A stretch of 64,000 nucleotides of DNA. It comes from Tsukamurella paurometabola (GTDB lineage: Bacteria > Actinomycetota > Actinomycetes > Mycobacteriales > Mycobacteriaceae). Position numbers and translations under genes: made by a program. Below, one piece after another: positions 16,945-24,793 of this stretch (its first letter is position 1; the number at the start of each line of letters is the position of its first letter). The stretch lies in NCBI RefSeq assembly GCF_900631615.1, contig NZ_LR131273.1:3132850-3196849 (forward strand), written 5' to 3'. Below the pieces are notes generated by a model that searched no databases, was not told the DNA's origin, and was given only the letters and a program-made list of their open reading frames with translations.

Positions 16945-17522
16945 GCTGCTGTCCTTTCGATTCGGGTTGCGGGGACGGGTGTGCACCGGCACCCGGTGTG
17001 CCGATGCATCGGCTTGTCGGTCGGGTATATGTAGCCGATGCCCTCGGGGTCGAGGTGCTTCTTCTGCAGCCACACGCACAGCTCGCACGCGCCCGCGTTG
17101 AGCCGGCGGCGGTAGCCGGGCACCTCATGGGTGTTGTAGGTGTGGACCAGTTGTTGCTGAGCGGCCTCGGTGGGCTCGTTGCGGCCGATCCGGTCGAGCT
17201 GGGTCTTCAGGTCGTCGGCGGTGTCGAGCAGCGCGACGAGGGTGGCCGCGGCGTCGGCGAGGCGGGCGGTCTCACCTGCGACGGTGACCAGCGTCGTGCC
17301 TTTCGGCGTGGACGCCAGGTAGATGCTGCCGAGCCAGTCCGCGCCGGTGCGGGCGTAGGCGTTCATGGTGCCGACCACCTGGATGAACACGGCCTCGAAC
17401 TCGGCGGTGGTGAGCGTGCCGGCCTGCCACTGCTCGTACGCGGCGATGAGGGCGGCGGAGAGCTTGTCGCCGAGTTGGTCGACGTACAGCTCGAACTGCT
17501 CCGCCAGCTCGTCCGGGGTCAT
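16941..17522 (-). CDS. MuF-like minor head protein
   Basis: 193 residues from ATG 17522, which overlaps the portal stop (ATGA). The N-terminal two thirds are helical. The C terminus holds the Phage_Mu_F-type signature: CELCVWLQKK, then PMHRHTGCRCTPVPA, where Cys and His residues are spaced as in SPP1 gp7-class proteins. These minor capsid proteins bind the portal and the packaged DNA and can be injected. Order portal-MuF-scaffold-capsid matches SPP1-like head operons. Confidence 0.82.
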   Translation of the reverse strand: MTPDELAEQFELYVDQLGDKLSAALIAAYEQWQAGTLTTAEFEAVFIQVVGTMNAYARTGADWLGSIYLASTPKGTTLVTVAGETARLADAAATLVALLDTADDLKTQLDRIGRNEPTEAAQQQLVHTYNTHEVPGYRRRLNAGACELCVWLQKKHLDPEGIGYIYPTDKPMHRHTGCRCTPVPATRIERTAA

Positions 17523-18850
17523 GCTGCGCCGCCGAACAACTTGGAGACGTCCGCGTTGGCGATGTTGTCGCGGGCCCGGGCGGCGTGAATTTCCTCGATC
17601 TCCGCGTCGTTGTAGCCCAGCTTCTTGAGGGCGTAGCTCGCCGGCAGTAGGCCCACGCTGAACAGCTTGGTGACGGCGTCGGCTTCCTGCGCCTCGGAGC
17701 GGGTGGCGGGGTCGGCCCACTGCACCCGCACGTCGACCGACCGCGGATCAGCACCGTCACGGACGCCCACGATCAGACGCGCCACCTGCTCCCAGCTCTG
17801 CCCGAACAGTGCCTGCTTGCTCTCTGCGCGCGCCGTGAGGGCCGCCTCGGATGCGCGGATCGCGTCGGCCGAGGTGGGGTTATCGCCGCCGATACCGAGG
17901 GCGTGCTCAGGCAACCCCGACACCGCGCTGATCTGCCGCATGATCACGTCGATGCCGTTGCGGTAGCCACCGAGGTCCGCACCGGGGAGCTGCCCGAACG
18001 CGCCCTGCGGATCCTCGTTGACCATCAGGCGATCGCTCTCGGCGATCGGCGACACCGCCTCCATCACCGGCTGCCCGCCGTCGTCGAGAACCGGTTCACC
18101 GTCGGCGTCGACCTTCGGCCGCTCGTCCAACTCCAGGCCGGTCGCCCACCGCCGCGGACGTGCACCCGTCTCGCTGGCAACCATGAGGTCCGTCAGCAGC
18201 TTCGTCAGCGCGTCGGAGAGGTCCAGCACGTCGTCCATCTCCGATCGGCCCTCGTCGTCGAGGACTCGGTCGGAGTTGAGCAGCCGCACCACCGGGACAA
18301 CGCCCAGCGGGTTGTCGTACTCGTCGATCTTCTGGAAGCCGGCGGTTGTGGCGCCGGTCGAGTTGGCGACGTACTTCTCGATGCGGTCCTCGAGGTACAG
18401 GACCGCGTGCGTGCGCTTGCCGTCCTCCCACCGCTTCACCGCGGCGACGATCTCGCGGGTCACCGGGTCGGTGGTGACGGCGATCTGCCGCGCCGATTCG
18501 ATGCTCACCTGAGGGCGGCCAATCACATCGGCCCACACGATCGCGTACCCAGCGCCGAGCACCAGGGCCTCGCGGTGCGCGATCGGGCTGCGCTGGTCCA
18601 AGTTGTTGCGCAGCCACTCACCCCACACATCAGCGCCGGTGAAGCCGATGACCCGCAGCCGCTCGGTCAGGTTGTTCACCAACAGCTTCGGAATATTGCT
18701 GTTGAGCCGCTGGAGACGGTCGCCGAGGACCGCCCGCGATTCCGGCGAGATGAACGCCAACGGACCGTTGCCGGCGTAGTACCGGTCGTAGCGGTCGAAC
18801 CGAGCCAGCGGGTTGTCAATGCGCTGCAGCAAGGTAGTCAGGTCGGTCAT
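17519..18850 (-). CDS. Portal protein (SPP1 gp6-like)
   Basis: A 443-residue portal protein, which would form the dodecameric ring at the packaging vertex. ATG 18850 follows a strong TAGGAGG site. Recognisable family features are the N-terminal helical region with DRYDRYYAGNGPLAF, the VNNLTERLRVIGF segment, the wing-region Y-V-A-N context and a C-terminal ISAVSGLPEHALGIGGDNP ahead of the long crown helix. The length is typical. It follows the large terminase by 11 bases. Confidence 0.9.
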   Translation of the reverse strand: MTDLTTLLQRIDNPLARFDRYDRYYAGNGPLAFISPESRAVLGDRLQRLNSNIPKLLVNNLTERLRVIGFTGADVWGEWLRNNLDQRSPIAHREALVLGAGYAIVWADVIGRPQVSIESARQIAVTTDPVTREIVAAVKRWEDGKRTHAVLYLEDRIEKYVANSTGATTAGFQKIDEYDNPLGVVPVVRLLNSDRVLDDEGRSEMDDVLDLSDALTKLLTDLMVASETGARPRRWATGLELDERPKVDADGEPVLDDGGQPVMEAVSPIAESDRLMVNEDPQGAFGQLPGADLGGYRNGIDVIMRQISAVSGLPEHALGIGGDNPTSADAIRASEAALTARAESKQALFGQSWEQVARLIVGVRDGADPRSVDVRVQWADPATRSEAQEADAVTKLFSVGLLPASYALKKLGYNDAEIEEIHAARARDNIANADVSKLFGGAA

Positions 18851-18861
18851 GCGTGAGCCTC

Positions 18862-20325
18862 CTAGCTCGAAAACCCGGCCACACGGCGGCCGGAACGTTG
18901 GGTGTGATGCGCCGCCCGGTCCAGCGCGACGATGCTCGCCACAGCGGCGTCGATCTTCCGGGGAGAGTTCTTCTTGTCCTTGCTCACCAAGTCGCCCATC
19001 GGAGTGCGCTTGGCGACGCAGTGCGCGATGTGTGCGGCAAGCCGCGTGTCACCGTCGTGCGTCACAGCCTTGGTGACCACGGCCTGATAGAGGCGATCGG
19101 TGGCCGGCGCCATACGGGCCGCCGCCGCGGTGTTCCACTCGATCACCCGCTTGTCACCGTGCCGCTTCGCCCACGACTCGATCTCGGTGCGCCAGCCCCA
19201 CGGATCCGCCGCCAGCTCGATCACGTTGTACTTCTGGAAGGCCACGGCGACGGCGTTATCCACGTCCTCCCGAGGTACCCGCCAGCCCCGCTCGTTCTGG
19301 TTCTCCCACAACCCCTCCACCCACAAGTGCGGGACCGGGCCGACCGTGCAGCCGACCAACGCCGTGGAGTCACCGGACGCTGAACCGTCGAACGCCAGCA
19401 CCACCTTCGTGCTCCGGTCGACGCGCGGACCCTCTGACTTACACAAGTCCCATGCGCCGAACGGCAACCACGACTCCGAGCCCGTGACCCACTGGCCCAA
19501 ACGGAGCTGCCGGAACACCGGCTCGCGCAGTGTCCGACGCGCCGCCGCCATGCCGTCCTCCGCGAGGAACGGACGCTCACAGGACATCGCCGGGTTGCCG
19601 ATCCGCCAGGCCTCGCGGTCGTCGATGTTGCAGCCCTCCGGTGCGGCGAACTCACGAAGGTAGAACGCCGGGTCATCACCAGCGCGGCCGTGCTCGATCA
19701 GCCGCCACATCACCGAATCCGCCGACGAGGCCGGGGTGCTGATAGCCAACGTGAGAGACCGAGGTCGCTTGCCGACCATCGACGTCACGGCCTCCCAGAC
19801 CGCCTCGGTGACCACGTGCAGCTCATCCACAATCAGGACCGTGGGATCCCAGCCGTGCAGCGCGGACGGATCCGCCGGCAGTGGCAACAGCAACCCGTTG
19901 TTCAACGGCGTGGTGACCTTGTCGGCGAACAGATGTGCGCGCTCCAACAGCTCCGGCGCCAGCTCGATCATGCGCTTCGCGGCCCTCAGCGTGATGTTCG
20001 ACTGCCGCTGATCGCTCGCGACGACCAGCACCTCGGGCGAGTCCTCCACCAGGAACAGCACCGCCACCGAGATCATGGCTGCCAAACCGGTCTTACCGTT
20101 GGCGCGAGCGATGGACACCAGCGCCTGCCGAATCCCCTCCGCGAACGCGCCCCGAATGATCTCTTTCTGAAACTCCGCGAGCCGTACCAACTCACCCGCG
20201 CCGGCACCCTTCGGCACCACTAGGTAGGTCTCGATGAACAGGATGATCCGCTCCGCCAAATCGTCCGGCCAACCGCTGAAATCGAGCGGTTCAACGGCGA
20301 TCTGCCCCTTGGGCCCGGCCTTCAC
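18862..20325 (-). CDS. Terminase large subunit
   Basis: A 487-residue packaging motor. The ATPase domain has a Walker A-like ARANGKTGLAAM (about residues 70-80), Walker B VLIVDELHVV (about 165), and a coupling motif near LAISTPASS. The C-terminal nuclease has the metal-binding acidic residues in VVLAFDGSASGDSTAL and the late Asp in KIDAAVASIVALDRAAH. The start is GTG 20325, overlapping the HNH gene stop (GTGA). No separate small terminase is recognisable upstream, which is unusual and may mean a divergent one is present or the helper's is used. Confidence 0.92.
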   Translation of the reverse strand: MKAGPKGQIAVEPLDFSGWPDDLAERIILFIETYLVVPKGAGAGELVRLAEFQKEIIRGAFAEGIRQALVSIARANGKTGLAAMISVAVLFLVEDSPEVLVVASDQRQSNITLRAAKRMIELAPELLERAHLFADKVTTPLNNGLLLPLPADPSALHGWDPTVLIVDELHVVTEAVWEAVTSMVGKRPRSLTLAISTPASSADSVMWRLIEHGRAGDDPAFYLREFAAPEGCNIDDREAWRIGNPAMSCERPFLAEDGMAAARRTLREPVFRQLRLGQWVTGSESWLPFGAWDLCKSEGPRVDRSTKVVLAFDGSASGDSTALVGCTVGPVPHLWVEGLWENQNERGWRVPREDVDNAVAVAFQKYNVIELAADPWGWRTEIESWAKRHGDKRVIEWNTAAAARMAPATDRLYQAVVTKAVTHDGDTRLAAHIAHCVAKRTPMGDLVSKDKKNSPRKIDAAVASIVALDRAAHHTQRSGRRVAGFSS

Positions 20326-20816
20326 CGATACCCCCCAGGGGTGTGTGTCGCAAACTCTGCCTTGCCCCCGGGGTGTTCGTGCTGCTCAGGGGGTCTACTC
20401 CCCACCTGTACGGCACGCTGAGCCACTGGGATGAGCTTGCGCAGTCGGGGGCTAGGGCGACGATCCTGAGCGCCTAGAAGGGTGTTCAGGACCTCCTCTG
20501 CTTCGACTCGGGTGTAGCGGTTGCCGCGTGCGCTGTTGTGGGTGCGGCACCGAACGGTGATGTTCTCCATCGCGTAGGCCAGCTCCGGTGCGACGTCCAC
20601 GGGGATGATGTGGTCGGCGGTGAGGTCGCGGTCGGTGTGGCAGTCGATGCAGAAGGGCTGCATGCGGCGGGCTCGGACGCTGAGCCTGCGCCACTGGCTG
20701 TCGGTGCCTGCGTGGGCGATCTTGCGGGGCTTCTTGGTGTCGGCCGGGGTGCAGCTCGCACATCGTGTGCCCGAGGTGATGAGGTCACCGCAGTGGAGGC
20801 AGGGGCGTGCGGTCAT
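20322..20816 (-). CDS. HNH endonuclease
   Basis: 164 residues from ATG 20816. The N terminus has a zinc ribbon (CLHCGDLITSGTRCASC), then the HNH core: FCIDCHTDRDLTADHIIPV (first His), ENITVRCRTHNSARGNRY (Asn and last His). HNH proteins directly upstream of the large terminase are widespread in HK97-type packaging modules and stimulate terminase cleavage at cos ends, so a cos mechanism is plausible here. The C-terminal 45 residues are basic and low in complexity. It overlaps its neighbours by four bases on both sides. Confidence 0.88.
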   Translation of the reverse strand: MTARPCLHCGDLITSGTRCASCTPADTKKPRKIAHAGTDSQWRRLSVRARRMQPFCIDCHTDRDLTADHIIPVDVAPELAYAMENITVRCRTHNSARGNRYTRVEAEEVLNTLLGAQDRRPSPRLRKLIPVAQRAVQVGSRPPEQHEHPGGKAEFATHTPGGYR

Positions 20817-21064
20817 AGGGCCTCCAGGTCTGCGTGCCCGAGGAACAGACCGAGCATCTTGTACAGCTCGATGGCGTCGCCCTCGCAGAGCGAGTAGGGG
20901 CCTAGTTCGAACTCGCATCCGCGGCCGTTGAACACGATGCGTGCGGGTGCGGTGACCCACTGGTCGAGGGCGTCGATGTGGAAGTCGATGCCGCGTTCGG
21001 CGTGGACGTAGCGGTCTTGGTTGTCTTCGTCGGTGCGTGCGGTGTCGAAGGTGGGGAAGGTCAT
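20813..21064 (-). CDS. Hypothetical element protein (83 aa)
   Basis: A small acidic protein beginning MTFPTFDTARTDEDNQDRYV and ending LFLGHADLEAL, with a central GRGCEFELGPYSL. No family is recognised. It is translationally coupled on both sides (ATGA overlaps with the 52-residue gene upstream and the HNH gene downstream). It is not obviously a small terminase, having no helix-turn-helix near the N terminus. Confidence 0.7.
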   Translation of the reverse strand: MTFPTFDTARTDEDNQDRYVHAERGIDFHIDALDQWVTAPARIVFNGRGCEFELGPYSLCEGDAIELYKMLGLFLGHADLEAL

Positions 21065-21219
21065 GGTGTCTCCTGTTCGAGGGCGTCGATGATCTTGTTG
21101 GTGAGGTCGCGGGCTTCGTCGGCGGACATGACCCAGACGTCCCCGCCGAGTCGGACCATGACCTGGCCGCTGTTGATGGGGGTGACGGTGGCTTCACCGC
21201 GGCGCTGCATGCGCTTCAC
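21061..21219 (-). CDS. Very small element protein (52 aa)
   Basis: A GTG at 21217-21219 overlaps the helicase stop (GTGA) and gives 52 residues, beginning VKRMQRRGEATVTPINSG and ending ALEQETP. The stop at 21061-21063 overlaps the next gene's ATG (ATGA). These exact overlaps on both sides, a plausible basic N terminus and a helical C-terminal half (MSADEARDLTNKIIDALEQ) indicate a genuine gene despite its size. The central QVMVRLGGDVWVM could form a beta hairpin, suggesting a small DNA- or protein-binding fold. Function unknown. Confidence 0.65.
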   Translation of the reverse strand: MKRMQRRGEATVTPINSGQVMVRLGGDVWVMSADEARDLTNKIIDALEQETP

Positions 21220-22343
21220 GCTGGATCCCCGTCCGTGAGGTCCAGGTGCTCGCCGCTACCGAGCCAGCGATTCGCCGCACGTTCGGATGCAGGAACTGTT
21301 GAATCTGTTGAAAGTGTGGAATTGGTTTCAACACTTTCCACACTTTCAACACATGAGTACATTCCCCGTCCCTGTCGAATCAGTCGTCCCGCACTGACCA
21401 GACGGCCGAGATACGTTCCTGCCGTCTTGTTGTCCATACCGAGTTTGTCGGCAACGAACGATGGAGATACCGGCTCTGGTGACGCCTTGACCAGCGCCAA
21501 TACATCTGCCGACTGGTCGCCCAACTTGCCCGCATCCTTGCGCGCGGCGAGAGCGGCAGACGCCTCGGTCATCGTCGATCCAGCGAGCGCCCACCGGCCA
21601 CCACTGGTGACCATGGCGATCTCGGTCTCGGTGACGTCGCGACCGGTGATCGCGAGTGCGCCCTCGTCGGACTGTCGCTTGCGGGTGAGTACGAGGATGT
21701 AGTCCGCGGATCCGGCGAGTCCCTGTGTGCCGCTGACGGCGTCGAGGAAGTCGTCGGACTCGGCCTTGCGGCTGTGGTGGACGGCGAGGAGGCTCGCGCC
21801 GGGGAACGCGTCGATCATGTCCTTGAGTGCGGTGCCGGCCTGGTAGTCCGCGAGGTAGGGGTTGTCGCCGCGTTTCGGTTGCGGTCGGCCCTTTCCGAAC
21901 GTGTCGAGGATGACGAGGGGCTTGTCGTTTCGGTGGCGCAATAGCCATTCGGAGACGGTGGCGATGAGCTGCCCTGGTTCTATCTTCACCAGCAGGTCGA
22001 GCCTGGTGGGGATCGGCTGCCCCTCGGTGAGTGTGCGGAACCGGTCCTGGAGCCGGCGGTGTCCGTCCTCGAGTGCGAGGTACAGGACAGGGCGTGGTTC
22101 GACCTTGATTTGCCCGAGGGCTCGACCGCCGGATGCGCAGGCGAGGGCGAGGTTTCCGACGAACCAGGACTTGCCAGCTTTCGGCGGGCCGACGATGAAT
22201 CCGAATCCTTCGGTGACGATGCCGGGCACGATCTGTTCCAGTGGCGGGAACACTTGGGCGTCGAGCCATGCGCCGTTCACCAGGCCCTTGAGTAGCGAGT
22301 CGATCGGGTGCCCATCCGTGTCGTACTCGTTAGGTGCCGTCAC
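21216..22343 (-). CDS. RecA-fold (RepA/AAA_25-like) helicase or replication ATPase
   Basis: A 375-residue ATPase. Walker A is VGPPKAGKSWFVGNLA (about residue 53), Walker B PLVILDTFGKG (about 143), followed by LLAVHHSRK, the usual RepA/KaiC-type motif. The C-terminal third contains a winged-helix-like region (FVADKLGMDNKTAGTYLGRL). RepA-type hexameric helicases drive replication of plasmids and some phages, so this is likely the element's replication protein; a primase is not apparent. GTG start at 22343, coupled to the upstream gene by GTGA. Confidence 0.82.
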   Translation of the reverse strand: MTAPNEYDTDGHPIDSLLKGLVNGAWLDAQVFPPLEQIVPGIVTEGFGFIVGPPKAGKSWFVGNLALACASGGRALGQIKVEPRPVLYLALEDGHRRLQDRFRTLTEGQPIPTRLDLLVKIEPGQLIATVSEWLLRHRNDKPLVILDTFGKGRPQPKRGDNPYLADYQAGTALKDMIDAFPGASLLAVHHSRKAESDDFLDAVSGTQGLAGSADYILVLTRKRQSDEGALAITGRDVTETEIAMVTSGGRWALAGSTMTEASAALAARKDAGKLGDQSADVLALVKASPEPVSPSFVADKLGMDNKTAGTYLGRLVSAGRLIRQGRGMYSCVESVESVETNSTLSTDSTVPASERAANRWLGSGEHLDLTDGDPA

Positions 22344-22606
22344 GCGGCGTCATCCCGGTGGGGCGGGTACGGGATTGGGGCGCCTACGAGACCAAGACGA
22401 TGCTCGGCCTCCTTGGTGTCGACGCGCCAGTGGTTCGTGAGGGGCAGCTCGTTGTACGGGCCGCCGGGGCGGAGGGTGCAGTTCAGGCTGCGGTGTAGTC
22501 CGTCGCGGCAGCCGCATTCGAGCGGCTCGGATCGAGCGGCGGCATCACGGGCGCGACGGGTGGCGGCGTAGTCGGAATGTCCCGACGCGCGCGAGGGTCC
22601 GGGCAT
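22340..22606 (-). CDS. Hypothetical element protein (88 aa)
   Basis: From ATG 22606, preceded by an AAGGGA site. The first 30 residues are basic and probably helical (HSDYAATRRARDAAARS), then a Cys cluster (LECGCRDGLHRSLNC) and a Pro-rich tail. The start/stop overlap with the helicase gene supports it being real and co-translated. A nucleic-acid-binding role is possible, but I recognise no family. Confidence 0.65.
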   Translation of the reverse strand: MPGPSRASGHSDYAATRRARDAAARSEPLECGCRDGLHRSLNCTLRPGGPYNELPLTNHWRVDTKEAEHRLGLVGAPIPYPPHRDDAA

Positions 22607-22776
22607 GGGTATGGTCCCTTTCGGTCCTGCTGCTTGCTGGTGGTTCGGACTACGGCGTTCCGGGGATTCTTTGGCGAGAGGTCCGGGGCGCCGTTCTTGC
22701 GTTGGCGGTCGACGTTCCGTGCTGCGGTGTTGCCGGTGGGGTCGCGGTACGAGATCGCGCGCACTAGGCGACCCAC
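22483..22776 (-). CDS. Doubtful overlapping ORF between excisionase-like and 88-aa genes
   Basis: A 97-codon frame starts GTG 22776 inside the end of the excisionase-like gene and overlaps the 88-residue gene by 124 bases in another frame. Codons in the non-overlapped part (22607-22776) have mostly G/C third positions and encode a basic stretch (YRDPTGNTAARNVDRQRKNG). This could be a real small gene whose 3' part overlaps, or simply the untranslated gap before 22606. Confidence 0.25.
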   Translation of the reverse strand: MGRLVRAISYRDPTGNTAARNVDRQRKNGAPDLSPKNPRNAVVRTTSKQQDRKGPYPCPDPRARRDIPTTPPPVAPVMPPLDPSRSNAAAATDYTAA

Positions 22777-23003
22777 CCGCGTGGGCGGCGAGGGACTGCA
22801 TCGAGTGAGTGGGTGCCAGTCGCGGCTACGTCACGGGCAACTGGTTGCATGAGCGCGTCGAGGTCGTTCTCGTCGACGTACAGCGGACCCTTGCCCGCGA
22901 ACTGAAACAGGGTGATTTTGCCGTCCTGGGCGGCGCGAACAATGGTGTTGTAGTGCGGGGTGTTCTCGCGTTTGCACGCCTCGCGAAGGCGGATCTTCGC
23001 CAT
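22764..23003 (-). CDS. Excisionase-like helix-turn-helix DNA-binding protein
   Basis: A 79-residue protein. Its first 55 residues read like a winged helix-turn-helix of the excisionase/MerR type (MAKIRLREACKRENTPHYNT, VRAAQDGKITLFQFAGKG, LYVDENDLDAL), where KGPLYVDENDLD resembles the usual wing-to-helix pattern. Xis proteins bend DNA and direct the integrase to excision, and can also repress promoters. It is the first gene of the replication-head operon and so may be autoregulated from the 23004-23361 region. Confidence 0.7.
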   Translation of the reverse strand: MAKIRLREACKRENTPHYNTIVRAAQDGKITLFQFAGKGPLYVDENDLDALMQPVARDVAATGTHSLDAVPRRPRGWVA

Positions 23004-23361
23004 GGTCGGTGTCCTTGTCTGCCAGAGGATTCGGGGAGAGCGTGTTTGGTGCTCTGGAATTAGGTAAGCACACTGTTCCGACTCGTTCAGCTTGGTCTAA
23101 CGGCCGCAATCCTGAGAAAATGCGCAGTCGTTCTACACATTTCAGGAAATGGTCCTGATTGAGAGGTCAGCGGCGGACTGGAGCCCTAGTCCAGTTCCGG
23201 TGTTGAACTAGCGGATTTGACCCAGTGGTGACGGGTGAGCGGAAACGCACAGCGCCAGATAGGGTCACAAAGCCTTACCGGCGCTCAGCGGTTGGACGTG
23301 TTGAACAAACCTGGACGCTCGTACCTAATGTGATATCAGTCACAATCCATCGAAGCGATAG
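23004..23361. promoter_or_regulatory. Non-coding control region of the element
   Basis: About 360 bases without a supported gene, more AT-rich than the surroundings. It must carry the leftward promoter for the excisionase-to-stopper operon. Visible structures: a 6+7+6 inverted repeat ACTGGA-GCCCTAG-TCCAGT at 23177-23195, and a CRP-type palindrome at 23329-23344. A TTGAAC hexamer at 23311 on the plus strand is followed about 17 bases later by an AT-rich hexamer. An origin of replication or a packaging site could also lie here; nothing decisive is seen. Confidence 0.5.
23329..23344. promoter_or_regulatory. CRP/GlxR-type palindrome TGTGA-N6-TCACA
   Basis: The sequence matches the class consensus TGTGA-N6-TCACA in all ten conserved positions (spacer TATCAG). 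CRP/FNR-family regulators, including actinobacterial Crp/GlxR, recognise this motif. It lies in the element's control region, 18 bases from the terminator that follows the integrase operon. Binding by a host regulator is inferred only. Confidence 0.5.
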
Positions 23362-23397
23362 AAAAGCCCCCGTCCCGGGTGATTGGACGGGGGCTTT
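23362..23397. terminator. Bidirectional rho-independent terminator after integrase operon
   Basis: AAAAGCCCCCGTCC at 23362 pairs with GGACGGGGGCTTT ending at 23397 around a short loop. The A tract on one side and T tract on the other allow termination in both directions. It lies just after the stop of the Cys-rich gene at 23408 and separates the integrase transcript from the excisionase-helicase-head operon. Confidence 0.9.
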
Positions 23398-23407
23398 GAG
23401 CGTGAGG

Positions 23408-23647
23408 CTAGACAAGCCGCAGACGGCGGTGAGGCGGCTCCGGTGGTTGTTCCGGCTCGAGCTTGCCGCAGAGCAGGGTGACCACCATGGCCGCATCACG
23501 ACCGGTGAGTCCGCCCCGCCGGCCACACAGGCGGATAGAGTCGAGGAGCACGTCGGTCATCGCGGGGCAGTCCTCGAGGTGGCAGGCGAGACAGGCGGCT
23601 CCGACCGGCTTTCCGCACAGAGACAGCGCGGTGTTGGCGTCAGTCAT
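23408..23647 (-). CDS. Small cysteine-rich protein downstream of integrase
   Basis: 79 residues with clustered Cys/His (LCGKPVGAACLACHLEDCP, about residues 10-28, and later RLCGRRGG and LLCGK). Its ATG overlaps the integrase stop (ATGA). The first cluster has spacing compatible with a zinc-binding site. It could be a recombination accessory or regulator. Ends ten bases before the terminator, so integrase and this gene form a two-gene operon. No family recognised. Confidence 0.65.
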   Translation of the reverse strand: MTDANTALSLCGKPVGAACLACHLEDCPAMTDVLLDSIRLCGRRGGLTGRDAAMVVTLLCGKLEPEQPPEPPHRRLRLV

Positions 23648-24774
23648 GACTTCTCTCCTTCGATGAGTGCGGACAGTCGGCGGGCAATCTCGGCGTCGCG
23701 GCCCGCGGCGACGGATTGGTACCTGAGGGCGGCTGCTGGGGTTGAGTGCCCGAGTCGTCCCATCAGCTCAGCCAATGTCGCGCCGCTCTGTGCTGCCAGG
23801 ACCGCTCCACTGTGACGCAAGTCGTGAAATCGCAGGTCAGGCCGCCCGGCGGCGTCACGGGCAGGGTGGAATGACTTGTACAGCGTCGTCGGGGTCAGGT
23901 ACTCGGTGGCGTCACGGGCAGCGGGGAACAACAGCCCGTCCTTGTCGGGCGCAACGTGATCCTCAAGGTGTGCGCGGACCACGGGAACCAGCCCGGGCGG
24001 GATCGCTACGTCACGCCGTGATCCGGCTTTGGGATCGCCGACGATGTGCCGCTTATCCACGTAGACGACGCCGCGGCGGATGCGGAGGACACCCGAATGC
24101 ACGTCGTTCCCGTCCTCATCCTTGGTCGTGTGCAGTTCCACGTCCCGGCGGCGCAGTTCGGCCAGCTCGCCGAACCGGAGGGCGCACCAGGATGCGAGCA
24201 GCACGATGAGGCGTAGCCGATCGGGCATCGCGGCGGCGATCGCGGACAGCTCCGGGATCGAGGCGGGCTTGATCGTGATCCGTCGTTTGGTGCTGCCGGC
24301 GGCCGTGATGCGGCACGGGCTCTTGTCGATTACGTCATCCTTGACCGCGGTGAGCATGATCGTGCGCAGCAGCGAGTAGGAGTGCGCGCGAGTGGTGGCC
24401 TTCCCGGGTGCGAGGGTCGCGTGCCACGCCCGCACCGCGTCGGGGGTGATCGCCTTGAGCGGCCTGTCGCCGAATGTCGGGTTGATGTGCAGCCGCAGCA
24501 GTTGTTCGTAGTGCTCGCGCGTCTTCGGCTTGAGCGTGCGGTGCTTGAGCCACGACTCGCTGTACGCCCGGAACGCCACGCTGTCGGCCGACGCGCGCGG
24601 CACCCACTCGGTCGTGAGCACCTTGGCGCGCTGGATCACTAGCCAGTCGTCGGCGGCAGCCTCGGTGGGAAACGTGTCATCAGCCTTGTACTCCTCCCCG
24701 TCGGGGGCGGTGTAACGGGCCTGGAATCGACCCGAGGGCAGCTTGCGGATGCTGCCGAACTTGCGCTTGCTCAC
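23644..24774 (-). CDS. int: Tyrosine integrase
   Basis: A 376-residue phage-type tyrosine recombinase. The N-terminal arm-binding-like domain (FGSIRKLPSGRFQARYTAPD) is followed by the SAM-like core-binding domain (LKPKTREHYEQLLRLHINPT). The catalytic domain carries Arg in WCALRFGELAEL, HxxR in RFHDLRHSGA, the Gly-His in MGRLGHSTPAAALRY and the nucleophilic Tyr within that last motif. Length and all active residues are intact. It lies next to the right att core and is transcribed away from it. Its target is tRNA-Asn. Confidence 0.95.
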   Translation of the reverse strand: MSKRKFGSIRKLPSGRFQARYTAPDGEEYKADDTFPTEAAADDWLVIQRAKVLTTEWVPRASADSVAFRAYSESWLKHRTLKPKTREHYEQLLRLHINPTFGDRPLKAITPDAVRAWHATLAPGKATTRAHSYSLLRTIMLTAVKDDVIDKSPCRITAAGSTKRRITIKPASIPELSAIAAAMPDRLRLIVLLASWCALRFGELAELRRRDVELHTTKDEDGNDVHSGVLRIRRGVVYVDKRHIVGDPKAGSRRDVAIPPGLVPVVRAHLEDHVAPDKDGLLFPAARDATEYLTPTTLYKSFHPARDAAGRPDLRFHDLRHSGAVLAAQSGATLAELMGRLGHSTPAAALRYQSVAAGRDAEIARRLSALIEGEKS

Positions 24775-24793
24775 GGGCGGTAGTCCTCGATTC

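Noticed and set aside
23225-23815. Plus-strand ORF of 196 codons in the element's control region
   Set aside because: It crosses a strong terminator and runs antisense to the Cys-rich protein and the integrase end. No motif and no good ribosome binding site were seen.
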